From assembly GCA_037447655.1 (NCBI GenBank), contig JBBHKE010001583.1:1-38393 (forward strand): 38,393 bases of DNA, read 5' to 3'. The translations under genes were made by a program, and so were the position numbers. This stretch comes from Zygnema cylindricum (Eukaryota; Streptophyta; Zygnematophyceae; Zygnematales; Zygnemataceae). Below are positions 1-10,424 of the stretch, piece by piece; position 1 is the stretch's first letter; every line of letters begins with the position of its first letter. The notes beneath the pieces were generated by a model, which searched no databases, was not told where the DNA came from, and saw only the letters and a list, made by a program, of their open reading frames with translations.

Positions 1-299
1 AAAGTTCTCATGACGATCTGAACGACAAAACAGAAACTGTTCCGTTTTCTCCATTTTTCACCATAAAATCCAAATGAAAAGATAAAAGACATGAACACAC
101 ACATTAATTGAAAGTGGAAAAACATTTGTAGAAAAATGTTTTTTAAAAAAGACATTTGATTATAAGCAACTGAAAAAATCAGGAAAAAAATAAATCCCAT
201 CAAATTATTAGAAAATAATAAATAATGAATAGCATCACTTGGGAATTTTATTGAAAACCCAAATAACATAAACTGATTAAAAGTCTAAAAAGTTAATTT
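1..299. other. AT-rich intergenic stretch, no gene seen
   Basis: This stretch is A-rich with short poly-A runs. I see no open frame of useful length, RNA gene or repeat with defined ends. It lies downstream of the minus-strand gene at 917-3223 and may be its far 3' flank. Confidence 0.5.
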
Positions 300-843
300 T
301 ACAGGAGCGGAGAGAGGGAGAGGGAGATGGTTAAGTTGGGAGGTGAAACAGGAGGGAGAGATAAGCCATGGTGTGGGAGTGGAGAGGGAGAGAGAGAGGG
401 AAAGAGAAATGAAGAAGAGAGAGGATAGAAAGGAAATGGTTGGATGAGGGAGTGGGAGAGAGAGTGGAAGACGGAGTAAAAGAAGGAGAGGGCAAAGGTT
501 GAAGAGGGAGGGAAAGGGAAGGAAGGGGGAGAGGGAGAGGGAGGAGAAGGGGGGGGGGGAAGTTGAAGTGTATACAAGTCTGGGAGCCCGATTTAAGGAA
601 GAGGGAGAGGGAGAGAGAAAGAGAAGGAGAGCAAAGGTCGAATCAAAGCAGGAGGGAGAGACAGCAAGTCGAAAGAGAGCTAGAGAGGTAAGTAGGCGAG
701 AGAGAGGGTGATAAAAATTTAAATAAATATTTAGCCGGAGAGAAACAACTGTAAGAAGACGAGAGGATGTGAATAGAGAAATCAGAGGGTGGGAGAGAGA
801 TGGAAAAACGAAGGGTGGGAGGATAACAAGTCTGTACAGAGAG

Positions 844-882
<39 letters not shown>

Positions 883-916
883 AACAGAGAGTGTTAGTGT
901 GAGAGAGAGTATTAGG
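300..916. repeat. Purine-rich (GA) low-complexity tract with an (AG)17 microsatellite
   Basis: The plus strand is almost entirely G and A, in irregular GGGAGAG, GAGAGA and GGAAG words. A clean (AG)n run lies at 848-881, about 36 bases past the stop codon of the minus-strand ORF. In the sense of that gene the tract is CT-rich 3' UTR or 3' flank. Short ORFs here encode only K/E/R/G or S/P/F runs and are composition artefacts. Confidence 0.75.
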
Positions 917-3223
917 TCACAAAGAAAGATTTAGGTCTAAGTTCCTTTTCTTTTCTGAGTTGTCTTCTTCTAAGTTCAAATTTACATCCAAAACATGTTC
1001 TTTGGTTTCCCCTTTTGATCCACAAGTACGTTTTTTTTTTTTTGGTCGAGTATCATCATTGTCATTTTCATTTTCTCTCCTCTCATCGATAGTCGATTTC
1101 ATTCTTTTTTCAAAATGAAAATCACTTTCTTTCTTCGTCTCTTCCGCTTTCAAAATATCTTTTTCTAAAATGATTTTATCTTCTACTGTTTCTGGAACCT
1201 GGAAACAAAAAAAATTGTCATTTTTTATCGATTTCTCTCCCCCTTGACCACCTTTTTGAACTTCGGAATTTTCAGAAATTATCGAAATTCCAAAATCTCT
1301 CGAACTACAATTGCTTCCATTCGATTCAACACTCCTTTCTTTTTCTTTTTGGTTTTCGAATCGAATGTTTTCTTCACTCACGACAGAATCGATTCGATCG
1401 CCAAAAATGGAATTTGCATCGACATTTTTGTTCCAATTTCCATTTCGATCCACAGACATAAAAGTCGTAGGTCCTTTCCGATTGTCAAAAATCGCGTTAG
1501 TAATCTCATTTCTGTTTACAATTCTGTTTCCATTTTCACTTCTTCCTCCGTTATCGTCTACCGTATCCATGTCCACAGTTTCTGTTCCATTGATAAGAAC
1601 AGGAACCACATTCTCCATTCTCTCATTCTGACTACCATGATGATTTCCGTTCCCATTTCTGTTCCCATTTCTGTTCTCATTTTCATTCCCGTGTTTGACT
1701 TCGTTTCTATCTTCTTTTCTGTTTCTATTTCCAGAAGGGCTTTCAACATCCTTTTTTTCCAGAGTTTTTACTTGATCCACAGAAACAAGTTTTCCAGATT
1801 CCTTCCAATTACCCAAAGCAGCATCCTGATTCTCTGCTTCTTTCCCCCTTCTGTTTCCGTTTTCGTTTCCATTTCCGTTTCTGTTTCTGTTCCCATTTCC
1901 ATCCAAAACCTCGTTTCCAAGCCCATGTCCGTCCCTTATCCTGTTTCCATTTCCATTTCCGTTTTCATTCTGATTCACCGAAGGAAAGTTTTCCATTTCA
2001 ATGCGATTCGCAGCTTGTTGACACCTGTTTACTCCTTTTCCAAGTTTTTGTTTTTTCGGAAATGGTTCGATAAAATAGCAATCATCATCACTATTACTAC
2101 CATCTTGTCTTTTCATCATGTCTATTTTTTCTCCTATGGTCCCCTTTGTCTTCTCTCCTTTCTCCTCCATTTCTCCTTTTCTTTCATCTCCTCCTACCCC
2201 TTCTCGTCTCTCTGCTCCTTCTGATCTTTCTTTTCCCTTCTCTCCTTTCTCTCCCTTTCCTTCTTTCTCTCCGTTTTCTCTTCCTCCTCCTTTTTCTCCT
2301 TTTCCTCCTCCTCTTTTGACCTTGTCACATCCATTCCCTACCCATTTTGTCTCCTTCAAAGAAACCACGTCACTGTCACCACCTATGTTATTTTTCGACG
2401 GAACCAACAGAACTGGAGACATAGAAACATCGGTTTGTATTCTTGTCCATTTCTCCGGCAATATCGTTGAACCCGCAGTCAATTCCATTCCCATAACCAA
2501 TGGAGTAAAAGGAACTAAAGGGGGTGAATGTAAGCCCAATAATTCAAATTGATTGTTAGATGCATTTAAAGCCTCCAAAAAATTATGTAACCTCTCCGAA
2601 TCAAATTTAAATTCTCCAGATGTTGCATTTTTTTTTTTTGTTGCAGATTTTGCAGCCACATTTTCTAAAACATTGTAGTTATTAGAGAAAAAAGGTCTCG
2701 ACCACTCTCGGCGATGCCTAGGTCTTTTAGGGCCAGAATTTGTTAAAGATGGGATAAAAGGGGGCATAGTACATAACTTATTAGCAGTTTCAAGGAGTTG
2801 ATTTAATTGAGAAGGAGGATTTAATTGCAAAGTCTTGTTGTCAAGATCTAATCCTCTTAAAGCATTGCAATTTGCCCTCAAAATATGACTTTTTAAACAC
2901 AACTTCTGAGCTCCTTCCACCTCTTTTCCCCAATAATTTCCCTCTCCTCTTTTGATCTTCTGGTTTACGTCTTTTTCTTTGGCAAAAACTCCGACTTTCG
3001 AGAGATCCTGCGTCGTTTCTCTCTTTAAAATGTCTCCATTTCCTTTTAGTTTCACTTCGTTTTCCTTTAGCCTTTGGTTTTTCTCCTCTAAATCTCTATT
3101 ATTGGTTTTCTGGACCAAGGGTTCTTCGAGAGGAAGTACCGGAAAATTCGTCCGAACAATCGGTTGCGGGGAAAACGGAGAATCTAACAGAGAATTCAAC
3201 GGAGAATCTAAAGGATCTGGCAA
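917..3223 (-). CDS. Disordered nuclear-type protein with two C-terminal EAR motifs
   Basis: I do not recognise a family. The last seven residues are LDLNLSL (762-768), and LDVNLNL lies at 745-751. Both match the LxLxL EAR motif that in plants recruits TOPLESS-type corepressors. A basic cluster PKKKKR (727-732) and KRPRHRR (166-172) look like nuclear signals. Residues about 160-290 are the only globular-looking part; 300-365 is G/K/E-rich and 415-535 carries NG/NR/NE repeats. A repressor or adaptor role in the nucleus is inference. The start is unresolved: the codon at 3223 is TTG, the frame stays open without ATG to 3370, and the first internal ATGs fall near residues 153 and 244. The N-terminus may therefore come from an upstream exon; a tttag/attctccg acceptor-like site lies near 3210. 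The frame-open extension reads as Pro/Leu/Thr repeats. A 326-residue ORF on the other strand is treated as a shadow. Confidence 0.6.
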   Translation of the reverse strand: MPDPLDSPLNSLLDSPFSPQPIVRTNFPVLPLEEPLVQKTNNRDLEEKNQRLKENEVKLKGNGDILKRETTQDLSKVGVFAKEKDVNQKIKRGEGNYWGKEVEGAQKLCLKSHILRANCNALRGLDLDNKTLQLNPPSQLNQLLETANKLCTMPPFIPSLTNSGPKRPRHRREWSRPFFSNNYNVLENVAAKSATKKKNATSGEFKFDSERLHNFLEALNASNNQFELLGLHSPPLVPFTPLVMGMELTAGSTILPEKWTRIQTDVSMSPVLLVPSKNNIGGDSDVVSLKETKWVGNGCDKVKRGGGKGEKGGGRENGEKEGKGEKGEKGKERSEGAERREGVGGDERKGEMEEKGEKTKGTIGEKIDMMKRQDGSNSDDDCYFIEPFPKKQKLGKGVNRCQQAANRIEMENFPSVNQNENGNGNGNRIRDGHGLGNEVLDGNGNRNRNGNGNENGNRRGKEAENQDAALGNWKESGKLVSVDQVKTLEKKDVESPSGNRNRKEDRNEVKHGNENENRNGNRNGNGNHHGSQNERMENVVPVLINGTETVDMDTVDDNGGRSENGNRIVNRNEITNAIFDNRKGPTTFMSVDRNGNWNKNVDANSIFGDRIDSVVSEENIRFENQKEKERSVESNGSNCSSRDFGISIISENSEVQKGGQGGEKSIKNDNFFCFQVPETVEDKIILEKDILKAEETKKESDFHFEKRMKSTIDERRENENDNDDTRPKKKKRTCGSKGETKEHVLDVNLNLEEDNSEKKRNLDLNLSL

Positions 3224-3370
3224 AGGAGCAGGTAAGGGAAAAGGTAGGGGAAGGATTACAGGAACATTTGATGGAAATGCCGACGGAGTCGTTAACGGAA
3301 AAGTTAATGGGATAGTTGAAGGAGCAGCGATGCAGAAAGTTAACGGAACACTTAACGGAATAGTCGGAAG
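3180..3370. repeat. Degenerate short tandem repeat (TTAACGGAA type) at the ORF's 5' edge
   Basis: The words gttaacggaa, cttaacggaa, gttaatggg and tcaacggaga recur at short, mostly codon-multiple spacing. Read on the minus strand they give Pro-Leu-Thr/Asp-x-Pro type repeats in frame with the long ORF. This explains why the frame stays open upstream of 3223 without an ATG, so openness here is weak evidence for translation. Confidence 0.5.
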
Positions 3371-3414
3371 TTACCACAAGGACGGGGACAGGGCAAATGG
3401 AGAACGAACGGAAT

Positions 3415-4170
3415 AGGGATGGAATGGACACGGAATGGAATGGAGGGTAAATGAAACAAGGAGAGGGGGGAGAATGGAATGGAGGAATGGAGGAATGGAG
3501 GGAAAGGGTGGAGGGGTAAAGGAAGGAGAGAGGAGGGAAGGAAGGAGGAAGGGAGAGGGGGAGAGAGATGAGGATGAGAGAGGAGAAGAGGAGGAGGAGA
3601 AGAGAAGAAAAAGGATCGGGGATGGAGAGGAGGGGGAGAGATGATCGCGACAAAAGGTAGGACGGATGATAGAGAGAGCGGGGAATAAGAGATGGGGATG
3701 ACGACAAGAAGGGAAAAGATGTGATAAAAACGATGGAGACAGGGTTAGGGGAGAAGATGGGAGGACACGAAGTGATGCATCGGATATCCGTGATAGGGCC
3801 ATGGGGTGATGGAGGGGATGCGAAACTGACAAAGGGACGATGAAAATACGTAGAGAAGGACAGCCAAACCAAGATTAAAATGGAGATGATGTAATGATGA
3901 GATGAGAGATGAGATGAACAGATTTGTCGAGCTTTAAAGGTCTTCTCAAAATTACATCAAAATGTACCCTGAAAAATTCTATGGAGCCCAGAGTAGAAGG
4001 GAGGGATAAATAGAGAGAAATTAGAAAAAAAAAAAGGGAAATGGAAAGAAGATAGCCAAAAGAAAAGGGAGAGAGGAGAAAGAAGGGAGAGAAAGAAGGG
4101 GGAGGAGAGGAAAGTTTGCGAGGAGAAAGAAACAGTGAGAAAGTGAGAACAAAGTGAGGGAAGGGAAGGT
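3415..4170. repeat. Purine-rich low-complexity tract upstream of the EAR-motif ORF
   Basis: The plus strand is again GA-rich (ggagaggagg, aagaggagg, gatggagagg). In the sense of the minus-strand gene this is a CT-rich promoter or 5' UTR. ORFs in it are Ser/Pro/Leu/Phe runs on the minus strand and are not supported as proteins. An upstream exon of the EAR-motif gene could lie here, but I cannot identify a convincing donor and ATG pair. Confidence 0.6.
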
Positions 4171-4175
4171 ACAAG

Positions 4176-4208
4176 TACAGTACAGTACAGTACAGTACAG
4201 TACAGTAC
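4176..4208. repeat. (TACAG)n microsatellite
   Basis: The five-base unit TACAG is repeated about 6.6 times without interruption. The same word recurs in single copies nearby (about 4277-4290 and 4640-4650), so the array may have grown from a locally common GTACAG word. Confidence 0.9.
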
Positions 4209-5071
4209 TGTAGCGAAAGATTTGCTGTCACATCGTGTGACGTTACATAGAGCGTGAGATGCTGTCAGGCGTTACACTACAGTACAGTACGGAAGAGGTT
4301 CGGGTACGACAAAATCAATAATGATTTGAGGACGAAAAAACAAGACGAAACAAAAAAATTCGAAAGACAGGTTAAAGGTTTTGTTTGATTTGTCGTCAAG
4401 CGGATGGCTTCTCGTGAAGAAATTTGTCCTGATGTTGAGGGTGAATCGTACAGATGTACGGTAACAGGAGGAATCGTACGTTAAATACCCCCAAAAAAAA
4501 ATACTGTGCGACTTGTACGATTCGGCCTTTAAAACGAGGGCAAAACATCGGTTGTTTTTTTTTTTTTTTTTTTTTCTTTTTTTTTTAAACATCAGTGTAA
4601 TACTGTAATTCGATAATTACGCTATGAAGGCCGTAAACTACAGTACAGTACGGGGCAAAAATAGTAAAATGTTATTCTTGGTAATGGGTGTTCTTTTTTT
4701 TACTCTGATTTCCTCAACAATGCAACGACGAATGAGGACGAAGTTCCACCAGAAAACTAACGTTTACATTTAATAGTTCTTTTAGTTTTTCTGTCGTTTG
4801 CGGTCTGCCGTATTATAAACTTTCCTGACACCGTAACAAACATATATGGATATAGATATATTCGGTTGGAACTTCGCCCTGATTCCTCGCACTCTTGATT
4901 GGTCACAATGCTGTGTTTTGCTCCAATTTTGTGTACGTACCATAAGATGTATGTGCTTTTACCAAATTTAAGGCGTTTCCACAACAACTGCTAATTTAAA
5001 TATGACAATCTACATCGAATTGCCACTTGGCATCTCCGCTCTCACTTGAATATCAGTACGAATCATGGCAC
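4209..5071. other. Intergenic, no gene seen
   Basis: This stretch contains a long poly-T run (about 4553-4585) and many GTAC/TACG words. Its short ORFs have no recognisable motifs and I do not call them. Confidence 0.5.
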
Positions 5072-5300
5072 TACACCGTGTATCGCTATTAGCGTTAATA
5101 CTTTTTACGCCAATTAAAATATCTTTTATCCGTACACAATTGTCCGATTTTCAATTTGTGACCGCCAATTGGAAGCTGAGAAACTTGCTTTTCAATCTCA
5201 ACCGTCAGATCTGCAATCCGACAAATATGTACGGATAAAACATGTTTAAAGTGGCGAAAAAAGCATTAACCATTTAACCCTAATAGCGATACTTGGTGTA
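5072..5300. mobile_element. TA-flanked MITE-like element, TACACCG family, copy 1
   Basis: The left end reads TACACCGTGTATCGCTATTA and the right end is its near-perfect inverse, ...TAATAGCGATACTTGGTGTA. Both ends begin with TA, as expected for a TA-targeting (Tc1/mariner-like) element. The interior also folds back: taaaatatcttttatccgta near the left pairs with tacggataaaacatgtttaa near the right. It has no coding capacity. Three further copies or relatives occur at 29895, 35125 and 37752. Confidence 0.7.
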
Positions 5301-6434
5301 GCGAAAGCGGACGAATCCAAAAATATGCACAAGAATCGGAGAGGTGCGTCTTGGTACCAATGGCGCTAGCAGCCAGATTTCTTTTCCTACTTAGAGCGTT
5401 GTTCCATTAGGCAGTCTCAGTAAACGTCGAAAATTCGTTTACTGAAGCCATCGTTCCATTGTGTCGGGTCAGTAACCGACATTTTATTTGCGCAGCACAC
5501 TTTGATTGGTCCACGTAATAGATGAACACGATTTTAGCAATCTTCAAAGAATCTCTGACAGCAAATTGTGACCACATATTTGTACCAGCGAAGGTAAAAA
5601 GTGACTCATACGACGCATTGAATAAAATCTGTACGGGTGGACGAAACTTAAGATTTGTAAAAGCGTACGAATATGCCAGAATGGTTAGTGGATGACAACA
5701 GAAGCGTGAAACAATATCCTCCGTCAAAGATTTTCTTGCGGCTTCCGGTGGCCTCGCATCCTCCCTAGCGTAAAGCACATGTCATAAGCGACGTGTACCC
5801 ACCTGGTCGCGCGGTCGTCATGGATATTTGTTTACTTTTCCACAAGGCACGATGCTATTCGTTCAGGCGCATAGAATTGACCTACTCCGGGTCACTTGTT
5901 GCGAACTGAAAGTGTCAAACGACGGCGTATCTGATTATGCATCCGACGGTCTACATTTATGCCCATAAACGTGGAGAATCAAATCCCTCATCCAATAGGC
6001 TTGTTTTTCTGACAAATTTTTTTTTTGGTACGGCACTGTACAAAAAAGTACGACTTTCAGTAAACAACGGCATTTTTTCCCTAACGGAACCTCACCCTCA
6101 GGCGAATTTTCCATGAGGAGGTAACAGTAGCTGTACGTAATCAATTACATGCAGTTGTTTTCAGTACAAGTGTCCATCAGATTATTTCCCCCCGTCAACA
6201 ATTCCACATATACGTGTTCTTTTCTGAGTGTACCACGTCACTAAAATTTTGGCGTTATCGCCAAAATATTTACAAACCGTGCAATCTGAAAGTAAATCAT
6301 TCCACGTGCGTACAAATGATTTAGCTGTACGAATAATGCGTAATGTATACTGTAATCAATATATCTTCCTATACGCTTTGACTTTTTTGACGGTTGGTTT
6401 TTCAGGCTTGTTTTTTTGAAACGACAGATCACCT
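5301..6434. other. Intergenic, no gene supported
   Basis: A 123-codon minus-strand ORF (5407-5778) and several shorter ones are present. They show no motif, no compositional contrast with their surroundings, and they abut inverted-repeat debris. I call no gene. GTAC and TACG words are frequent. Confidence 0.45.
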
Positions 6435-7174
6435 TAGGGTCAAGTTCCATCAGTCGTTTCTGTAATCGTACGGCCAACTCTACGGGCCAGGGGTAATTGA
6501 GTCGATGTTCCATCACGAAGAGTTTGTAATCCACGTGTTATACATTGAACGACACCGTGTAGGTAGGTTTTGACCGGATATTTAAAATCTTTTAAAAATC
6601 TTCACACCGACAAATTTCACTTCAAATCTTCAATTGCGTACCATGTACCTGCGTACCAAATCATGATACGACAAAACTTTTGTACTTTCTGCAAACGCCA
6701 GTCTTTTACGCCAAGTCATTGTTTGGGGTTCGTGTTTTCGAACATGACGAAAATCCTTTGCCGAAAATAGTGTGACGAAAGAAATTGCGCGACGAATGAC
6801 CGTTTCAAGATTACTTTTTTAATTTTCAGTTGCATTTTGAAACGTACATACCATGTGCAAATTTCGTCAACTTTCGTTGGTTTTCCATCGTGACACGTAG
6901 CTTATTTGTCCAGCGTGTCACGATTAATTTTTTTCTGTATCTGCCAACCCACCTCTTACGGGTACGTTGGCAGCTACAGAGAAAAATGAAGCGAACGCCT
7001 CGCCGATGAACATCTGACGGTCAGTATTACCTCGAAGACCTTTGGAGAGTATTGGCAAGATTTTTTGTAATGTTGTTTCGCGTATAAAAACAAAATAAGC
7101 AGTACGAATTGGTACGGGTAGTCGCAAATTTCTGTAAACTACCCCACTTTTCGACTGATGGAACTCGACCCTTA
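6435..7174. mobile_element. Candidate terminal-inverted-repeat element, about 740 bp
   Basis: The left end TTAGGGTCAAGTTCCATCAG is repeated in inverse at 7152-7174 (ctgatggaactcgaccctta) with one mismatch. Related ends occur near 9830 (gctgatggaaacacaccttt). No clear target duplication is visible and the interior ORFs are short. It could be one non-autonomous DNA transposon, or two unrelated solo ends of a common family. Confidence 0.45.
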
Positions 7175-7275
7175 GTGTGGCAACTGAAAAGGATATCTTC
7201 CGGCAAAACTTCTATGTTGGATTTTGTTGGACTCGTGTCCACGCTGTACGGAGGCACATGGCCTCTACAACGATT

Positions 7276-7660
7276 TAGGGCGTGTTCCCATGTAACCAAA
7301 ACTTTGAAACGTTACTTTGGGTTTTAGCGCAGATTTAATGGTGTACTTTTCAAAGTGTGCCTATGTCAATCGTTACTTGCGCCTTCATTACTTCGAATAT
7401 GTGACAATTGTAGACGTCGCCAATATCTTGCGACACTTGTAGACGCCAACAAACTACGGACATTTGTACACTAGAACAAGCTCCTATCATACCGCCGCCA
7501 TTAGTCGACGCCAACGAGCTACAAACATTTGTAGACGTCCAGACGTGGACAACAGTAGCAATCGCATGTGTATACAAATGGGTTGTATAGTGTTGTAGTG
7601 AAAGTGACATTGAATGTTCAGCGTCACATTGTAGACGTCGGGCGTTCTTTCACTACTATG
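7276..7660. mobile_element. Relative of the GTAGACGTC foldback family
   Basis: The sequence starts at TTAGGGCGTGTTCCCATG. It then runs through ...actttgggttttagcgcag and ...tgcctatgtcaatcgttac into repeated tgtagacgtc/tgtagacgcc words (about 7402-7650). The same order of words is found in the right arm of the foldback at 10425-10970 (tttgttttttagcgcggat, tctctatgtg, aaatcgttac, gacaattgtcaacg). No protein is encoded. Confidence 0.5.
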
Positions 7661-8972
7661 TGATTAGTTCTGGCGGATCTTGTCCGGCTGCCTGTTGCCA
7701 TTTTCTACGCTTTTCCATTTAACACAATTACATACAAATTCTGTACATCCAAACAAACAAACAAATTGTTTGCGAACGGACAAACAACTTTTTGGTATAC
7801 TCTCCCAACTGCAAAAATAAAAACGAAATCGTTTGACGCGTGCAATGCAATTTTTCTATTTGTCAATTGGGTAGTATTTGTTTTTTTAGGAAGATTCAGT
7901 TTCGTACATGCGTGCGTATATTTGTGTGCGCACGTAATTACTGGAATTACTTTGGAGGCTTGAACAGATTTGCGGATTGGGGGAGTAAGTGTACGCGTGA
8001 AATTAAAGCGACGAAGGGAAAAAATTCAGTGGAGCAGAATGCGCTGTGAAATGGACGGCGGATCGCGAAGCGATCCGATTTGAAGTATTCGAAGTGTTTG
8101 AAAAAGTACGCCGGCCATACGAAACATAATTCGACAGACAGCATTTATTAAATGGGACGTCACCGGTACGGAGCGTCGTATTTGACAGGTTTAATTTAAA
8201 TTTGGCACGTGAGATTTACGGTGAAGTACGTGGTTTCATACAGACAAGATTCGGATAGTACGGTTTAATTTCGGCAGTGGTTCGAGCTACACGTGGAGGG
8301 CGGACGGTGTCCGTCGATATTTTCAAGGGATCGCATTATTTTTGATGACTTATTATTAAGTGGACCGTACATATGCGATGTTCGTTCACTACGTGGACTT
8401 GTCCACAAGTGACTAAGCAAGCTGTCATTTAGCGACCGGATTTTGCGGACGCGTCGGTGTAAATATTTGAAACAACATTGTTTTGTCTTATGTGTATTAA
8501 TAATGTAGTATTGATTATGAAAGTTTATATTTAGGTGATCATTTAGGGTTTCGACCGTTTAATATGTGTGTATGTAGTGTCGTACTTGTAGACAAGTGTA
8601 CACTTATGATTGGTCGACTCTCAGGTGTACACTTACAGTTAGGATTATTTGTCGTAATAGGTTCTCATGGTGTAATACTACTTAGTGGAAGTTACGTCGA
8701 TTATCTTGACATGTAGCGATTTGTTGACAGCTCACAAATGTATATATAGGAATGAGCTTTGTTAGGAATGAATCATCAATGTTGGTTAGAAAAGTAGGGA
8801 CCAAAGATGTAGTATTTTAGGGTTGTCGATTAGGTTATGCATTTAGAATGATATGATGATTATTTGATTATACTTTGATTATACTTTTGTTTATGTGTGA
8901 TGCATTCGTTTGTTATTATTTATTTATGTTATTTTATATATGTTTGATATGCATTATTTATGCATTTGTCCT
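7661..8972. other. Intergenic, no gene supported
   Basis: Short ORFs only. At about 8454-8490 the words tcggtgtaaatatttg and acattgttttgtctt recur in the same order at about 26420-26455, which indicates a shared dispersed repeat. A TATA-like tatatatagg lies at 8741, but nothing convincing follows it. Confidence 0.4.
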
Positions 8973-9150
8973 AGGGTTTGTTTATGTTGATTATTCCATC
9001 AAACCTTAGATGTTATCGTAAGGTTTGTTTATGTTTATTATTCCATCAAACCTTAGATGTTATCCTAAGGTTTGTTTATGTTGATTATTCCATCAAACCT
9101 TAGTTGTTGTCCTAAGGTTTGTTTATGTTGATTATTCCATCAAACCTTAG
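8973..9150. repeat. 47-bp tandem repeat, about 3.8 copies, each with an internal inverted repeat
   Basis: Units begin at 8973, 9020, 9067 and 9114, exactly 47 bases apart. Each unit contains AAGGTTTG near its start and CAAACCTT about 20 bases later, so each can form a small stem. The copies differ at only a few positions (gatgttatc versus gttgttgtc), which points to a recent or homogenised array. The left flank is AT-rich. Confidence 0.9.
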
Positions 9151-10424
9151 TTGAAGTATAATAAATGGAGGATGCATTTCAAATGATTGTTTATGGGCCT
9201 AACTTTGCTTAACATTTTGTTTGATAGTTTGGGTGGCTTCTGCGGTCTATTTTAGACCAAAGAACAACAGTATTTTGATTAAAATCAGGTCGCGATTTGA
9301 TTCCAGTGAAAGTGTGAAGATGAGCAGAAAGTGGGTTGCGATTATAATAGCGTCAAATTTGTCATACCTTCCAAGTTCTAAAAAGACGCAAAATGTACTT
9401 GTGTTTTTGCCCATTTTTAGTACGGCGTAATATTTTCTCGTTGGAAGTCCCATTTTCTATGAAAACGACGGAAAAAAAACCCTTACTTCAACACATGGGA
9501 ACACGCCCTTAAGCATTTAATTGTTACTCCATTGTGGAACGAACCGTTATCATCCACGTGTAGCGATCTTACACGATCTAGATGGGCTACCTAGCTTTTT
9601 GACGATAGTTTATGAAGGTACAACCGTACAATATAAATCTATAAAGTCGAAAGGAGCGGTTGCTTTGCTCAAAAAGACAAAAACAATCGAACGCTCAACT
9701 TTTGCGTCTGGACACTCGTAGAATCTTGGTCGGATCTCCTTCAAAAATGTTATTCAAGGAAAAAAAACAGTACGAAATGGTAAAAAAATGTATAACATTT
9801 TGTAAACAGCCCTAATTTTCCGCTGATGGAAACACACCTTTAACTTGCCAATTATGCTTTCAACGTTGGAAGATTAAAGTTACTGCTCCATTTGGCTAAG
9901 GGTGCGTCTCCATGTGCCAAAAAAAGGGTTTTTTATGTCGTTTTACTGTAAAACTTGGAGCCGTACCGCGTAAGTTTCAACCGTACAAAAAAATAGAAAA
10001 AGGGAGAAGTACATTTTGCCTAATCATCGAATTGAGGATGTACTACATGTTGTCGTCTTGTGTTCTTCAACCCACGGCCACGCCAAAAAACGTCATCTTC
10101 AAAGTTTACTTTAAAACACAGGGACGATGTGTTTTAACACAAAGTGTTTTCGAAAAACAAATAGGAACACGTGTTTGCGCGAGTAAAAAAAAAAAAAAAA
10201 TCAAACGAATTCAAGCGACGGCGAAAGGTACACTATTCGTTATATTTTTTCGTTTGCGTTCACGTACGACAAGGCAAAGTACACATTTTGTTTCGATTTT
10301 TCCGTTTGCGCCTTGTACGGATTTTATTTCGCCAGCGGTCTCAAAATTCTGATGTCATTTCACGTCAAGCAGACAGGCGACGAAAAGACAAAGTGCATCT
10401 TCTTCAACTATGAAAGGGCACAGG
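9151..10424. other. Intergenic, transposon-end debris, no gene supported
   Basis: The sequence acatgggaacacgccctta at 9493-9511 is the inverse of the end at 7276-7293. A third end-like word, aagggtgcgtctccatgtg, lies at about 9898. Short ORFs (for example 9912-10352) are Lys/Phe-rich and motif-free. Confidence 0.4.

Noticed and set aside
300-711. Small GA-tract ORFs on both strands
   Set aside because: Composition artefacts of a purine-rich repeat.
1244-2224. 326-codon plus-strand ORF opposite the EAR-motif ORF
   Set aside because: It is Phe/Ser/Ile/Val-rich low complexity, the expected antisense of Asn/Gly/Lys/Glu repeats. The minus frame carries a meaningful C-terminal motif and the plus frame has none.
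3099-3872. 257-codon and 153-codon minus-strand ORFs rich in Ser, Pro, Leu and Phe
   Set aside because: They simply translate a CT-rich tract in two frames, with no motif or composition typical of a folded protein.
5407-5778. 123-codon minus-strand ORF
   Set aside because: No motif, no codon contrast with surrounding GTAC-rich DNA, and close to inverted-repeat debris.
6241-6534. 97-codon minus-strand ORF (MEHRLNYPWPVELAVRLQKR...)
   Set aside because: It looked protein-like, but its N-terminal half lies on the terminal inverted repeat of the element at 6435-7174 and would be repeat-derived.
8973-9150. Possible CRISPR-like array
   Set aside because: The 47-bp units are contiguous, with no unique spacers, and the context is eukaryotic transposon-rich DNA.
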